From: Numida meleagris
Taxonomy: Eukaryota > Chordata > Aves > Galliformes > Numididae
Direction of reading: 5' to 3'
NCBI RefSeq assembly: GCF_002078875.1
Contig: NC_034414.1
Span: 20,920,765 to 20,984,764, forward strand
DNA: 64,000 nucleotides
The notes under the pieces are model-generated. The model worked only from the letters and a program-made list of their open reading frames with translations, had not been told where the DNA came from and made no database searches. Made by a program: the position numbers and the translations under genes. Each line of letters begins with the position of its first letter. Position 1 is the first letter of the stretch. Positions 25,401 through 39,058 of this stretch are shown in pieces.

Positions 25401-27870
25401 CAAGTAACAACCTTTCTAGGAATACACAGATGATTTTGTCATATCAATAGAAAACTATCTATGATTGATCTTATTTCCAGGGTTTTTTGGGGGGGTGGAA
25501 AAAGGAGGATCCAGAGACTGCAATTATGATGATGATTTCAGTGAAGCAAAAGTAAATCCCAGATTTAAACAAAGAAAATTCAAGATTTAACATCTGCTAA
25601 GATCCATACATCAAAATATATAGTGAAAACAATTATCAGCAGGTGAAATCTTTTAGTCACTAAATTTATAGCACTTACAAAGAAGAAATTTCACTTTCTT
25701 CCACTATTCAAATGATTGTATATGTGAAAAGGAAGAGAAGATGAAAGGAAAAAAAGATGAAGTACAACCAGCTTTCTTATTTTTTTATGTTAATAGTCAT
25801 TAATAAATCAAATCCTGCAGTAGTAGATTCTGTCAATTGACTTGATTTTCCTTTAGATTAAGATTTTAGTGATCAGTGGATAACAGAAAGAAACATAGAA
25901 TCATAGAAACATATAATGTATTATCTTACATTAAGAATTCAGTCTCCCATGGCCAGTACTCAGAGCGGAATTATATTCACTTGGTATTTGCACAACTTTC
26001 TTCTTAGTTCACTTCATAGTACATATACGTATGTAAATTTTAAAGGGCAAAACACAGATAAGGCATAAAGAAAAAATTCTCAACTATATTGTTCTAAGAA
26101 AACTGAAGTCCAGAACATTCAGTTGGAATACTGTTATACGCAGAAACAAAATGAAAGGCACAACAGAAGCAAATTTGTCACGACTTTACTAGCGATAACA
26201 ATAATATTTTAAGAAGTAGAAATTTTTCTAATTTTATGTATTCATTTGCATCTCATTTTCAAGATAATTTTGTTTCTAGCCAAATACTTTTCTTTCGGTA
26301 TTTACAAGATTTCATTTTTGTTGTTATGAGAATGACTTCTTGTATCAATAAAGCAGCGAATCTAAGTGAACAACCAACCTCCAAACAAATGTACACAATC
26401 AACCTAATTTCCTTAATTTCTTTTTTACCTTAGCAACTTTCCACATTATTTGAGCTCTGTTTTGTAGAATAGGATAGAACTGACAAACCATTGCAGCCTA
26501 GAAATGTTCTTTGAAATACACAGTTCCTAACTATTCCCCTTAAACTGCATTTACTTCTTTTTTTCCAAAATGAAGGGAAAAAAAGGTCTATGTATGAGCA
26601 AAACTAGAATTTTCCAAAACACCACTCTATCTGTTGTTGTTGCTGTTGTTTATCAGCTCACTTATGTATAAATTATATCTTGATTTTTTTGCTTCAATTT
26701 TATCAGACACCAAATGCATTTAAATAGCCTTAATGGCATAATAAAGTACTATCAGCTAAATAAATGCAACACTTACAGCTAGCAACTGACTAGGCCCAAG
26801 AAAAGTACTATTTAAATTCATTCGAGCTCTACTTTTTTTTAATCTTCTAGGTAAATACTCACAGCTAGTTGGTACAATCTCCACATCAACCTATTTGAGT
26901 TTTCATAATGCAACACAATTGCCTTTCTGCTAAACTGTTATAACTTCTCGTAAACACGAGCGTAAGAATGATCTTACTTCAAGGTACCACCTTCCAGGAT
27001 AAATTACGTATCTGTGCTTTTGCACTTAGTGACTAAGTATATAAGACAAATAAATAGATGGATTATATAAAACTGTATCAAGGACAAAATGAAGTATTGA
27101 TAAACTTCATAAACCACTGTATTACTCTGGTGTGCCACAATACAGAATGACATACGGCAGAACCAAATGTCATTTTGAATTCTATAATGTGTTAGTGACT
27201 TGAATCAGCCTAGTGATACCTCTGGAATCCTAAATAATAAAATAAAAATCTGGAAATGTGGTGTCTACTAATGAAAACTTTTAGCTTTTAGATTTAGATT
27301 ACATAAAAAAATAGAGAAAAAAACTGTAAATGTTATTACTACTTTCCTTCTTTATCCTTAAATCAATTAAAATATAACTCTCAATTGAAATAATTGAACA
27401 CTTGGAAAGAATGGGGGCCAGCAGAATTTTCAAAGGAAGGCTAGGAATTGACATACATATTGTTAATTTTGGGAATTATAATTAATGCTATTGATTCAGG
27501 TAGGAAGACCAGATATTATACAATCTTATATATGAACACACATACAAGTAGTAACAGAAGATATTGTAGAATGCTAAGAATGTATTACTGAGATCTTAAA
27601 ATAGTATACCCATAAGTACTGCTTTGATCCATTTACAAATACTATGCACTAAAATCTTTGTTTATGAACAATTACACAAATCAAGAACTTTCAAGAGATT
27701 TTCTCTATAAACATGGAATAAAAACTTTCATTTTTTCATCTCAGAAAAGACATTTAGTCAAAACTGACTTTATAATTTTGAGTTATATATATAATTTTCC
27801 TGTTTCCAGCTAAAAATTATCATATCATAATGATATGGTTAACTTAACAGAGTAGCACAAGCATTAAATA
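22401..27870. other. A+T-rich non-coding DNA
   Basis: No gene is recognised. The block at 22850-23360 is less A+T-rich and carries a 101-codon open frame starting at a GTG (23050-23355, +), with no recognised family. An A run lies at about 24238-24250. A possible CR1 tail relic (CATAGAATCATAGAA) near 25896 is too short to call. Confidence 0.55.
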
Positions 27871-28340
27871 AATCACAGAATTGCAGGGGTTGGAAAGGAC
27901 CTGAAAGATATCACTGAGTCAAACCCTCCTGCTAAAGCACATTCCCTATGATAAGTCACACAGGTAGACATTCAGATGGGTCTTGAGCTTCTTATGTCTA
28001 AGTTTTAGACCATTACTCCTTGTCCAATCACTACACACCACCAAGAAGAGTCTGGCCTCATCCATTTGCCTCCCACCTTCATTTAGATATTTATAAACAT
28101 TTATCAGATCCTCTCTCAGTCTTCTTTTCCCCCGGCTGAATAGACCTAGGTTACTCAGGCTTTCCTCTTAAGAGAGGTGCCAGGCCCTTTATCATCTTTA
28201 TAGCCCTCCACTGGGCTCCTTCGAAGAGATCCCTGTCTGTTTTGAACTGGGGAGCCCAGAACAGGGCACAGTAGTCTAAATGTGGCCTCGGTTGGGCAGA
28301 ACAGAAGGGGAAGATCAGCTCTCTCAAGCTGCTGGCTGAA
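27871..28340 (-). mobile_element. CR1 LINE 3' portion, about 470 bp
   Basis: The plus strand starts AATCACAGAATTGCAGGGGT, followed by TGGAAAGGACC, the reverse of the CR1 3' tail. It then runs back through the ORF2 C-terminal coding region. On the minus strand the frame 28151-28378 includes QPRPHLDYCALFWAPQFKTD and IKMIKGLAPLL, matching the 'VRPHLEYCVQFWAP...RATKMIKG' region of CR1 ORF2. Frameshifts separate this from the 3' tail. The 5' edge fades near 28340. Confidence 0.93.
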
Positions 28341-30840
28341 TCATATGTGGCAGGTGTCATACACATTTTCACGTTCATGGGATCAGGGCTATACTTTCTG
28401 TTCCAAAATCTACAATCTTCACAAGTTGTCAGGACTTGACAAGGGGCTCATCGTAATCAAAAATTAATTATTTTCTCCTTGTAAGTTTTTGACATCTGGA
28501 TTTCATCTGAAACATGAACCTAAGAAATGAATAGATCGCTATTAAAAAAGAAAAAAGATAATCAGTTTCCATTTCACACAGAGCAAAGAGCATGAAAGTG
28601 AAAATGAATGTTTTAAAATAAATTAAAATAAATTATTTCATTAACTTGACTTTTAGACCAAACCAGTGGTTGTTAGTGTATATAATGCTATTGAAAATGA
28701 CAGCTCCGGAAAATGATAGACTTTTCTTTAGCCAGAATGCAAAGAGAGCATCTCACAAGTTTTCCAATGAACTAAGGCATATAAGAACTATTTCCAGAGA
28801 TGAAAGAATACTAATTAACTCAGAAAGCCCTCAAAGGACTATTAGGAAGAACCTATATTGATAGAATTTTTATTCTATATGTTTTAGCTCAGTTCATCTA
28901 TTTACAGTTATCCCAATAATCACTTGTAAAAATTTCAGTGTGACTCCAATGAATGCTCCAGGATCTCTACTAAATGTGATATCAAATCAATCCACTACTC
29001 AAAAAAGACCTTAATACCCTACATGAAAAATCCTTTCTATTGTCAGTCATTAACTAGTAATTGCTCTAGCCCTAACACAATTGATCTCAGACACCTAACT
29101 CACAACAATGCTTCTTCCACATATTTGATTCCAGACAGATGATTTTTGAACTTTAAAAGGAAGGAAAACTTGCAAGTTTCTGTGTTCTTCCCACTCAAGA
29201 AGTTGAAAATTGGTGACTCACATTCATTTCAGAGCAGCAAATTGAAAAATTTCATAGACTATTTATCTAACAAAGTAACATGCAGTATTTCTTCATAGCC
29301 TTGATATCAATTTACACTATTGGTTTTAAGGTTCACTGAATAAGATTCATGGCAGAAGAACTTTTTCCTCATTTTTACCATGGGAGTCAACTGAAGCCCG
29401 AGATCCACTTGCCATATGTTAAGGTGCATACTAAATTAACACTGCTATAGCAGAAAATATTCCAATTACAAAAATATTTCCACAATCTTTAATGTTACAC
29501 AAAAATTAAATAACTCAGTCAAGAAGCAGCACCGGAGATATTATTATTTCTAGCTGAATAATGGACAAGCAAACAGAAAATCTACCATCTATGCATATAT
29601 TCTTTTATTTTAAATAGCAGTACAAAAGAATGGATCAGTTCAGAAAAGATATTGGGAAAATAGAAAGCAGGAAGATTTGCTGCAAGCCAGTTGGAATCAG
29701 TTTCTTCTTTATTTGATTGAGTAATGTTTTAAAGGATTCAAGTTGCAAACATGTTGGAGTAACCTGGAGATCATTTAACAGTTTGACAAATACAGAGAGC
29801 AAGAGCTGAGGCAAGAGCAATGCATGTGGCTCCCAGGAGGATAATCCACATGAGTTATAACATTTTCAAATGTACTGCCTAATTTAAGTATTAATAGGAC
29901 ACAGGTGCCTTTGCTGTTGCATAAAAACAGATGCAATGAGGCAAACTAGGTTATTTTTAATAAAGTAATTTCCATTTTCAACAACACCAAGTGAAGATTC
30001 TAGAAAAAGTTTCTAAATTCCAGAGTGCCTGATGCTGCCCACTAATACAAACACATGTATAGGGTTTGTAAACTTCAATTCTATGGCAGATTAAACATCA
30101 CTAGGAGATAGAATCAAATCCTTGGTGCCAAAAATTAAATAAAAAAAAAACCACTACTATTCGAGCATATCCATTAGACTACATGTCTAGGAAACAAAGA
30201 ACTCTGTCACTGAAAATATAACTGGCACGCAAATTCACCAAATTAAATCAATATCATAAACAGGAAGAGGAAAAAAAACAATAAAAACAATTAGATATAT
30301 TTTAATAATATCTTTAGTTGGCTCTGTAATTTAAAAGACAGATAATTTTTAAAAAACAGCAAGCTATATTTACTGCAGATTGCTGTCATCATTATGATAC
30401 AGTCTGAGGGTACGACTGTAAAGCAATGCTAGAGTAGGTTTAGCTGTACTTAACAAAAACTTTTTAAAAAAAAAAACAACTAAACATTGTTTCTGCATAG
30501 TGTCAACAACATACTGGTCAGGGTGGAGTCTTCTACATAGAAACACTCTGAAAAAGCATCTAGTATTGGCATTTAAAACCTGTGACCTACATAAGCCTTT
30601 AATCTTAGCAATATGTACTTATTGAAATAGCACACCAAGAAAATATCGCCATTATTCTTAGTGTCTTCAGAACATTATAATCTGAGGAAACCTAGTAAAT
30701 TTTTAGTAGGTTCATCTCTATTTCTTCAACTTACTTTGCAATAGCATTCATTGCTAAGAACAACTCTTCTATTCCAACAGAAATAGTTCAAGATATTTTG
30801 GCTCTAGAATATAATTGTCTTCTGGTACTAGATTATACTC

Positions 30841-30868
30841 AATAATAATAATAATAAAAATAATAATT
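30841..30868. repeat. (AAT)n microsatellite
   Basis: Six AAT units are followed by AAAAATAATAAT, a short interrupted trinucleotide repeat. Confidence 0.85.
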
Positions 30869-32832
30869 TTAAAAAATCTAGGAATATGTTTATTTCTCTG
30901 TCATCCAGAGGGATTCCCATTTTATCTCCAGTACAACTCTCTGTGTGCAAAGAGCTGTGGGAACCTTTGAGGGTAAAAGGATCCATTAAAAAAATAAAAA
31001 AAAAAATAATATCCATTGTCTCTTAAGCAGTATAACTTACAGGAGAAATAGGGAAGACAATGAGAATATAGAAGGGTTATTATGTTTATAATTTTCCATC
31101 TCTTATTAAAAATCTAGATCTGGATGAAATCTGATCAGAAGAATAATATATATATAGCAATGCTGAAGACTACAAGAACACTCTGGTAATTGCAAAATAT
31201 CAAGTGCAATCTACATCTTGTTTTTTTATACCTAATATGGCTAACAGAACAATTGTTATGAGACAAAGGACCTAGGGGATGGTGAATTTAGGGGTCAATT
31301 CTCAACATGACTGAATTCTGCATTTGCAAATGAACAAATAATTTAAAACAGTATTAATCAGCAAATTGATGAATTATTAAATGAATTTGAAGAGACAGTA
31401 TGTTCAAGACCACTACAATAACTAAATCTTCAAGCAGGGAACCACGATAATTATATGATAAAATCCTTGATTTTTCCATGCGTCACTGGGTTATGATGAC
31501 AATATGACAATGCTATACAGAATTTCCCTTCTTCAAATAGTGCATCTTGCTTATAATAACTAGATAATTTTTATCAAACAACCTAGGAGACTCATTTAAG
31601 TTTCTAAGTCTGCTATAGATTTCCTGCGTAATTTTGAATTTAATTTCAGTGTAGTTCAAATCTCCATCTGTTTTGAGAATGCTAAGATACCACCATAATG
31701 AAGATCACATAAGAAACTAGATGCAAGTATTGCAACTGTCCTTAGCAACAAAGAACAGGGTCTTTCTCTCCTTAGGAAGATTGATAATAATGGATATGCA
31801 ATCTCAACACACTAATTAGAAATGTTTTCATCAGGGACTTGCTGTGTATCTTGATTAACTGTTTATTTACGGTGGAAAAAAATAAATTTCAGGGCCACTA
31901 TGTGAGGACTCATAGGTTTTTTGTTTGTTTGTTTAAAATTAATACTTCAAAATTGTTACAAGATTTAACATAAATTAATCAAATGTGCATATTTAGAGAG
32001 TGTACACACACAATGGAAAAGACTTACTAAAAGTACACTCATAAGTGTTGTCATAGCCTTCTGTACCATTTGCAATGAGCAATTTGTTTTGAAGATGTGA
32101 GTTCTGATGGGATGAATTTATTGAGATTACAGAGATTAACTTGCTGATATTCTTAAAAAAGATTATTTTATCCTGACATTTTTAACTGAGATCAATTTAT
32201 AGAACTTCTCTTTAATTCAGACAATCTTTATATTCTTTGTCCATCACTAGTTCATTTGATCACGCTTTTAGCGTCCATAAAAGACCATGGAACAAGGGTG
32301 GAGGAGAATGAAGTGAAGAGACCAAGTCATAAAAAGAAATACATTTGCTTCTGTTTCTGGAGTATGTGATGTAAGCTTTGAAGCAATATGCTTGCTAGCA
32401 TATATGCTTTTAGATACTTTGCAGATGTATGCTTTTTATGTCTGGAATAATTCATAAGGTATTCCAACATGTTAAACTTATTCTACACAACAGTAAATAT
32501 ATCGAATATGGTTCATAATGTGGCTACTTATTTTGCAGAAGAGTATTGCTTCCCTTTGTGTTCCCTGCAATGTTTAGAGAAGTAGTCAACACTGTATACT
32601 AAAAATTCCAGCAGGCGCAGTATGTATTAATTGTTTTCTCTATCAATTTATTTTATTTGCACAATTACCTACTTTACCTTCTACTTCAGGAATGTACAAT
32701 GATAAGATGTTTTAATTTTCTCTCTCATAAACTGAAAAATAGGCTCTCTAAGAACAGAATAATAATATAGTTATTTATATGAAATATTGATCCTCTGGAA
32801 AAAAAAAAAAAAGGCAAACATACCTTCTCAGT

Positions 32833-33156
32833 TTAGTATATTTTTTTCATTTTGCTTAATTCAGTGTGAACTGAATGAAATCTTTTTGCTTCACTGACTG
32901 TTCCTTTAAGCACATCCTGGGAGATCTTGGTTTTGGAAAAAGAAGTTTTAATGCAGGGCAAAGGCCATTCATCTTGGTCATTATCATTCTCAGATGCAAG
33001 CATGTTGCTCAGTGGGATAGCATTCATGAAAACTACAGTCAGCAAAGCTAGCTGTTTGACAGATGGCTCCCTAACTTCAAGAAGGGCAGGCTTTCTGAGA
33101 AACACTCTTCTTACTTCTTCTGCATAAGACAGGAACAGATGAAGGTCACTATCCAT
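32833..33156 (-). CDS. Hypothetical 107-codon ORF / candidate exon
   Basis: The minus strand carries an uninterrupted ORF that starts in a strong Kozak context (ACCATGG), begins MDSDLHLFLSYAEEVRRVFL and ends ELSKMKKIY. Within it, a good splice acceptor (TGTTCCTGTCTTATGCAG) precedes 33119. A good donor (GAGAAG, then GTATGT) follows 32824, nine bases past the stop codon. The interval 32824-33119 therefore also looks like a 296-bp exon. The amino-acid composition is protein-like: charged N-terminus, central hydrophobic stretch LALLTVVFMNAIPLSNML, acidic ENDNDQDEW, basic C-terminus. I do not recognise a family. It could be a small gene, the last coding exon of a gene, or chance. No poly(A) tract suggests retroposition. 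Confidence 0.28.
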   Translation of the reverse strand: MDSDLHLFLSYAEEVRRVFLRKPALLEVREPSVKQLALLTVVFMNAIPLSNMLASENDNDQDEWPLPCIKTSFSKTKISQDVLKGTVSEAKRFHSVHTELSKMKKIY

Positions 33157-36100
33157 GGTCTAACCACAAGGGAGGATTTGAACCTGATCTTTAAAATAGT
33201 TTTTATCAACTGTATTCTGTGTAGACTTCTACTGTACAGATCAAGGTGTTTCAGGGGAAAAAATGATATCCGCATATTCACTTGGCAAATAATACATTAT
33301 TACACTATTACTTACAAGATTTACTATAACTAAGCAAATATATATAAGTGCCTTGGGAATCATCAGCATTTACCCAAATATATATATATACATACATATG
33401 TTATTTTTCCACTTCACTCATTTCTGTTCTTCTTTCTAGACCTAGTCTAGTGTACTGGTTTAGTAGGAGAAATATTTCCTGAAAATAACTAGTACATCAT
33501 AAATATTTATACTATGAAATTTTCCATTCCTCTTTCATGTATATTTTTTCAGAGTAGATGCTCAAGTCTAAGACTTGTAAGTTAGAAGCGGATTATCTCT
33601 CTGCTGTATCAGAAATTATCAACTTCCTTTCATATTTTAACAGTCAAAACTCACAGTAAATTGCTGTTTATTGAACTACAGAACTATTGCTGTAATTTAA
33701 ACATAAAGTAATTGCAAATAACCAATACATTCATGGAGATACCACACTGCTTTCAGGCCACAAATGAAAACATGTTGAAAAGCATCAAACAAACTATTAT
33801 TTACCCAGTTAGTACAATCACATTCTGTCTATTTTGAGTATAGAAAGAAAACAACTGAGGCAAACCATAAACAAGTTCTTTTGAAAAATATGAACAGTCA
33901 TCTTAGAAGATTAGACTGTGCTTTCCAATCATTAACTAAGTTGAAGGAAAATGATGAGTTATGTGGTGATACAGAATTTGGCTAATTCTTAATCTCTCTA
34001 AATTGAAAACTCAGCCTCTTTCTTCCAAAATTTTGGTAAATATTTAAGATGAAAGCCAACCAGTTTAATATTGTACTAGAAGAAATGACAGTATGTGAAT
34101 TAAAGGAATCTTGGTGGGTTTTTTTGTGTTTTATTTTTTTACTCTTATTTTCCTATGGAGATAGAAAGATTTTTTCCAAGTCTTGTGAATCAAAAGTATG
34201 ATTTTTAAAGATTATGAGGAAAATCTAAGTGAGGTCCATGTTTATTTATTGAGACTTACAGTAATGGGATCTAAAGCAATTTTAGTTGTACTTTACTGTT
34301 GTAGTTCCAAGCTGGCAATGCATTTAAGCAAACGTGTACTCTTGATACACATATAAAAACTGCTAATGTTCTTAAAGATAAGCAATTGCCCAAGTAATGT
34401 ATTGAATTGAAGACAACATCTTAAGTATTCCAGTTAATACTTCATGCTGAAGTTGTAGAAAGGCAGGAACCCAAAACTTTTTACAAGACAAACATATTAG
34501 CTATTTTCTGGAATTCACGACCAATTTAAAAAATCCCAGTTAAAGCATTCAATAATAACAAAAATGTTAATTCAGTCCATTCCCTCAAACAAATATCATG
34601 GACCAATCCAGTGGAGTAATCAGTATTTTTTTAGTGTTGAAACCCTGAGGAGAAGAAGAATAGGGGTAAGGAAGACATTTGCTATGCAAATTATGCAGTC
34701 TATGAACAGGTACACTCCTACTTTGTAAACAACCAAGAATTAGTCATACTCTCGGAGTATACACTCTTGTGGTAATTGAGTGCGTAAAGTAATGAAAGTT
34801 CTCTACCACCAACACACCCAGAAATCAAACATTTGGGAAGAATTTCTCCACTCTTCCAGTAGCTAAGGACGTTTAAAACGAAAGGACATTATGAAACAAC
34901 ATGAGACAATCTTCTAATTGATGTCTTAAAGCATTCCCATAACATTTGTAACACTAAAAGATAAGCAGCTTATGTGCACGCAAGACGGCAATATGACTAT
35001 AACATGCTGGCTCATATGGTTTGTCAGATATTAGGGAAGCTCTGTGCATAAGAATTTTAAAACTCCAAAGATTTCACAAAGAACACAGAGAATAAAATCT
35101 TACAAAAACAAAATTCTCTTTGTTCAGAAAATAGTTTACAGGGGTTAATAAATTCCTGTTTTTTCCTCCTGAGTTTAGATGGGAATTATCATTGTTGCCT
35201 AGTTGTATTTATTTAATCCAGATGTTGTACTGATGCTGGCAACACTGAGACATAAAACACTGCAACCAACAAATTTTAGACTCCTGCACCAAGACAGGAG
35301 GGGATCAATACCCGTTGTTTCTTCCTTACTGCTGGCAAAGTCTGCTAGTGGTATAGGAGACTCACTGAATAGGATGGATTTGGGATGGATTTGTTCTTTT
35401 GCTGCTTGTTTGCAGTGGATTATTTATCACTTCTGCCAACTGAGTTAGTATATGGTTAGTGATTTGTGTATGTCTTTGATACAGCTACTTGTAAAACTTC
35501 TACTCTAGACACAAACATTGCAACAAATATATCTATGTTATGAAGATGCAGAGATTAACCAAGTACAAAACAATCAGAAAGTAGAATAAAAAGTTAACAA
35601 ATAACCCATTATCCCTTTATGAAGTCTTTGGTCTGCTGTACAAAATACACATTGTCATTGGCTTTTTATGGTTGCTATTAAAAAGCCACCTGACACAATA
35701 AAATCTTCATTTATACTGGTCTTATATTTTCATTCCACAGACTATAAGTTGCTGAATATGATGAACAGGTACTGACTGAATCACAATACTTGATCTTTTG
35801 AGATGCTTTAAAAACCTCAGCAAATTAACATCTATTAGATCATGAACTCCTAACAAGAAGTAATATATTTAAATGTTTATATAATTTCTGTTAGTAATAG
35901 AAATAATGTTCACAGTAAGAGCAAAAAATAATGATTAACAAATCTTGTAATCTACTTTTATTAAAAATACATAAGCTGAGTCACAAAGCACGAAGTGTAT
36001 TTTAACGTGACCAAAATCAAACATTTTTTCCAAGGTACTGTGCTGGTACCTTATATCGAAATCCTACAAAAATGGTTCTTACCACATAGATAGTATGAGT

Positions 36101-38539
36101 GTAGGTCATGACTTCTTGTAAAATAAAGTCCCACCGTAAAGACAACAATTATTATTATTTTTATATATGAGCTATTAAGAAGCTATTAAGTACAAGCTTA
36201 CCTAATGACACCTTAGAAGTAGGCCTAACTCCAGGAAATAGGCAATAGAATGTAGTTAAAGACAAACCTGGTAAGTTTGGCATAGCACAGACACAAAGTG
36301 AATGTTTCAAGGAACATTCTTATAGATCTTCCATCGTAAACATGCCAAAAGTCATTTTATTTACTATACCATATATCTTTAACAAAGGTTAATCTTTGTA
36401 AAAGACTGCAGCAATTTGAAATACTATCTGCTCAAGAAACCAAGAATACAGAATGCATAAATTTGTTCACTTTGACCTGCCATTCCCTGTACATTTTCTG
36501 AATAAAGAAAACTCATATCGAAGATTGAAAATAAGTGCTCAGTTGTCTATCTTTACACTAGCTGAAAATCTTTTTCACTGCCCATGAGAAATATTAGCAG
36601 AAAAATGTTAGGTTACAAGGAGCAGTCATATAAATGAATAGAACAATTCCAAAGACAGATAAACTGTCAGGGACACAAAGAAATTCTTAAGAAATCAAGG
36701 ATGAGAATAACACATAATGAATTATCTATCTCTCCAATTTGTACAAAACAACATAAATAAGTACACTTCTATTCAATAGTAATAGTTTTCTCCAATAAAC
36801 GTGATCAGCAAGGTAATTTTGATGTGGCTTCCAGAAAATAAGAACTATGAATTTGTATTATATTTGAACAATCAAATTTAAAGGATTTTTCATAATACAG
36901 CATTTTGACAGGATATTTTAATTATATATATGTGCAATTTTACTTCTGAATATTTTCCAACTTCCTTCCTGAAATATTAATTGATACTTAAGGTATTTAT
37001 TATTAAATTATTATTATTAAAAAAAAAAAGCCAGAAAGAAGGTACAGAATATTTCAGTGTTAATGTCAAACAGTAAAACTAACAACCAACCAAACAAAAA
37101 ACAACAACAAAAAACACCATCTTTCATAATTTAAAAAAATCTGTTAAAAGAACTGTTTTTTCATTTGCTGCTCTAATTTCAGGATAATATACTGTTAAAC
37201 ACAGAATACTCATCCATTGTACTTTCTTCCTCAAAGATGGCTCTTCCTCACAAAATGACACAAAGTTAGAAACTGTCTTTATTTGGACTAGTTACTTTAG
37301 TTTGTTTGTTTAATCTTAAACATATCTACACCTAGCAGATATGTTGAAAGCGTTAAAATCTAGAGCAGACAGAAATCCATTTTCACAGCACACAGAGATA
37401 ATAACAAAACATCTTAAAGGCCAGGATTATTAGAAATGAATGAAATACATTACAGAGCAGCAATAACTTCAGTGGTTGGTTTACCAACCAGTGGAGTGGA
37501 ATTAAAAATGCATTAAAATTTATAGAAAAGAAAGTAAATAGCAGAGAGTTTAGATTGGTTTTGACATAGTTAAATGAAGCATTATTTCTCTTTGTGTGGC
37601 TAATAAAATAAAACTCTATAAAATGGGAGAAACATTCAATTTTGGAAGCTGAAAGGTGAAAAAAATCCACTACTAATTAAATTTACTGCTTATTCCCTCC
37701 ACTGCTTGTCAGTGATGCATTTCAGAAGAAAAATGCAATGATGGATTCTGCTCTCTGCTTTCCTGGAACATTAGCTACTGCCTTAGAATTTAACAAATGC
37801 GTTCTGTTCAGCCTTTGCAGATACATGTGTAAAACAAAGAAATATATTTGCAAGGAAAGATGAATTGGCCTACAGAAATAATAATGACATCATTATATGA
37901 TCCCTGTGTCCCACAAGTTTCCCAAAGCTTGTCAGACTATTGGCCAAATTCTTCACAGCCAGAGGTGCATGAAACAATATTAGTGGAGATGTAAGAAGGA
38001 CAGGTTTGAGACATGCTTCCTGCATTGGAAGAATTTTATGAGGAACTCTGGGAATGTGCTAAGGAGAGCTGGTTGTCCTACTGTGGCGGAAGCTGGCAGT
38101 GAAGCTGCTGAACCATGCATCTGTGGAGCTGAGCACAGGATTACTAGAGCTCATCGAAAGTCAGTGTTTCTAGGAAGGTACAAGACTCGCTTTATGTCTG
38201 AGAAGTTGTGGTGTACATCCTAGGGGTGATATAAGGTAACACATTGCGTATCTCAACTGTGGAAATAGATATTAAAGAGAACGTGATCAAAAACACCTTT
38301 TTTCCAACCTGCTGAAAAATCTCTTTAATTTTCAAGACCACTCCAGTTATTTCTGGCTACTGTAGTTCCTCATAAGTCTCTAAATATTTCAATCAGAGCA
38401 AAATGAGTAAAAAACTCTACTGAAAGTTAATCACTTTCATTTTGCATTGACCAAGTAAACAGTAATATATAAAAAAGAAACAACAGCTATTCATTGTAAC
38501 CAATGGAAAGAAAAGAATAATATTATAATCGTAAAAATA

Positions 38540-39058
38540 CAAGGGCTGCTCCAAAAGTAATGCCTCATAATTTATTATAGCGGCCCATGATTATAAAGGC
38601 AGTAGAGGTTGAGCCTTTCCACCAATATTCCCTTACATGTTGTAGAAGAGGGGCAATTGGACAAAATGGCATCTGCATGGAAGTGCATATGAAGTAAAAG
38701 TGTGGAACTGAATCCCTCCATGAGGAAAAAATTGCACCCACTGACATTCATTGACACTTAATAAATGTTTATGAAGGCTGTACAGTGGATGTGAGCACAG
38801 TGATGTGGTGGGTGGTGAGTTTCAATGGTGACAACAGCAACAGTGGATCACCTCCACTGGTGCAGATTTTTATGAGCACAGCATGCAGGCACATGCTCAT
38901 CACTGGTGAAAACATATACTTAATGGTGGTGATTACATTGAAAAATAGTATTTTGCTGCTGAGAATTTGCTCAATCAAACTGTGTTATTGTGCTCTTCGT
39001 ACCTATTATAGTTTCCATGGAATAAATAAGAGGCATCACTTTCGAAGCAACTAACTTG
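38540..39058 (+). mobile_element. Mariner (Galluhop-type) internally deleted copy
   Basis: The 5' end CAAGGGCTGCTCCAAAAGTA is repeated inverted at the right edge (AGGCATCACTTTCGAAGCAA), giving Tc1/mariner terminal inverted repeats of ~28 bp. A TA lies at 38538-38539; the right TA is mutated, so the right edge is approximate. The interior carries degraded N-terminal transposase on the plus strand: MDVSTVMWWVVSFNGDNSNS matches the second helix-turn-helix of mariner transposase ('DVSTVRRWV.RF'). The catalytic DDD region is absent, so it could only have been moved in trans. Length is about 519 bp. Confidence 0.93.

Larger units (their letters stand above)
28341..38539. other. Long A+T-rich non-coding stretch, about 10 kb
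   Basis: This is the longest repeat-poor stretch of the window. Apart from the ORF/exon candidate at 32.8-33.2 kb I recognise nothing. Simple sequence includes an AAT microsatellite at 30841-30868, a 14-base A run near 32801, TA runs near 31148 and 33382, and ATT/A runs near 37005-37029. There is a modest increase in G+C near 38030-38220. Confidence 0.55.

Noticed and set aside
25890..25920. Possible CR1 tail (CATAGAATCATAGAA)
   Set aside because: Only about 15 bases match the terminal repeats, and the adjoining CR1 3' UTR is missing.
36168..36190. Tandem AGCTATTAAG duplication
   Set aside because: A two-copy small duplication is common in neutral DNA.
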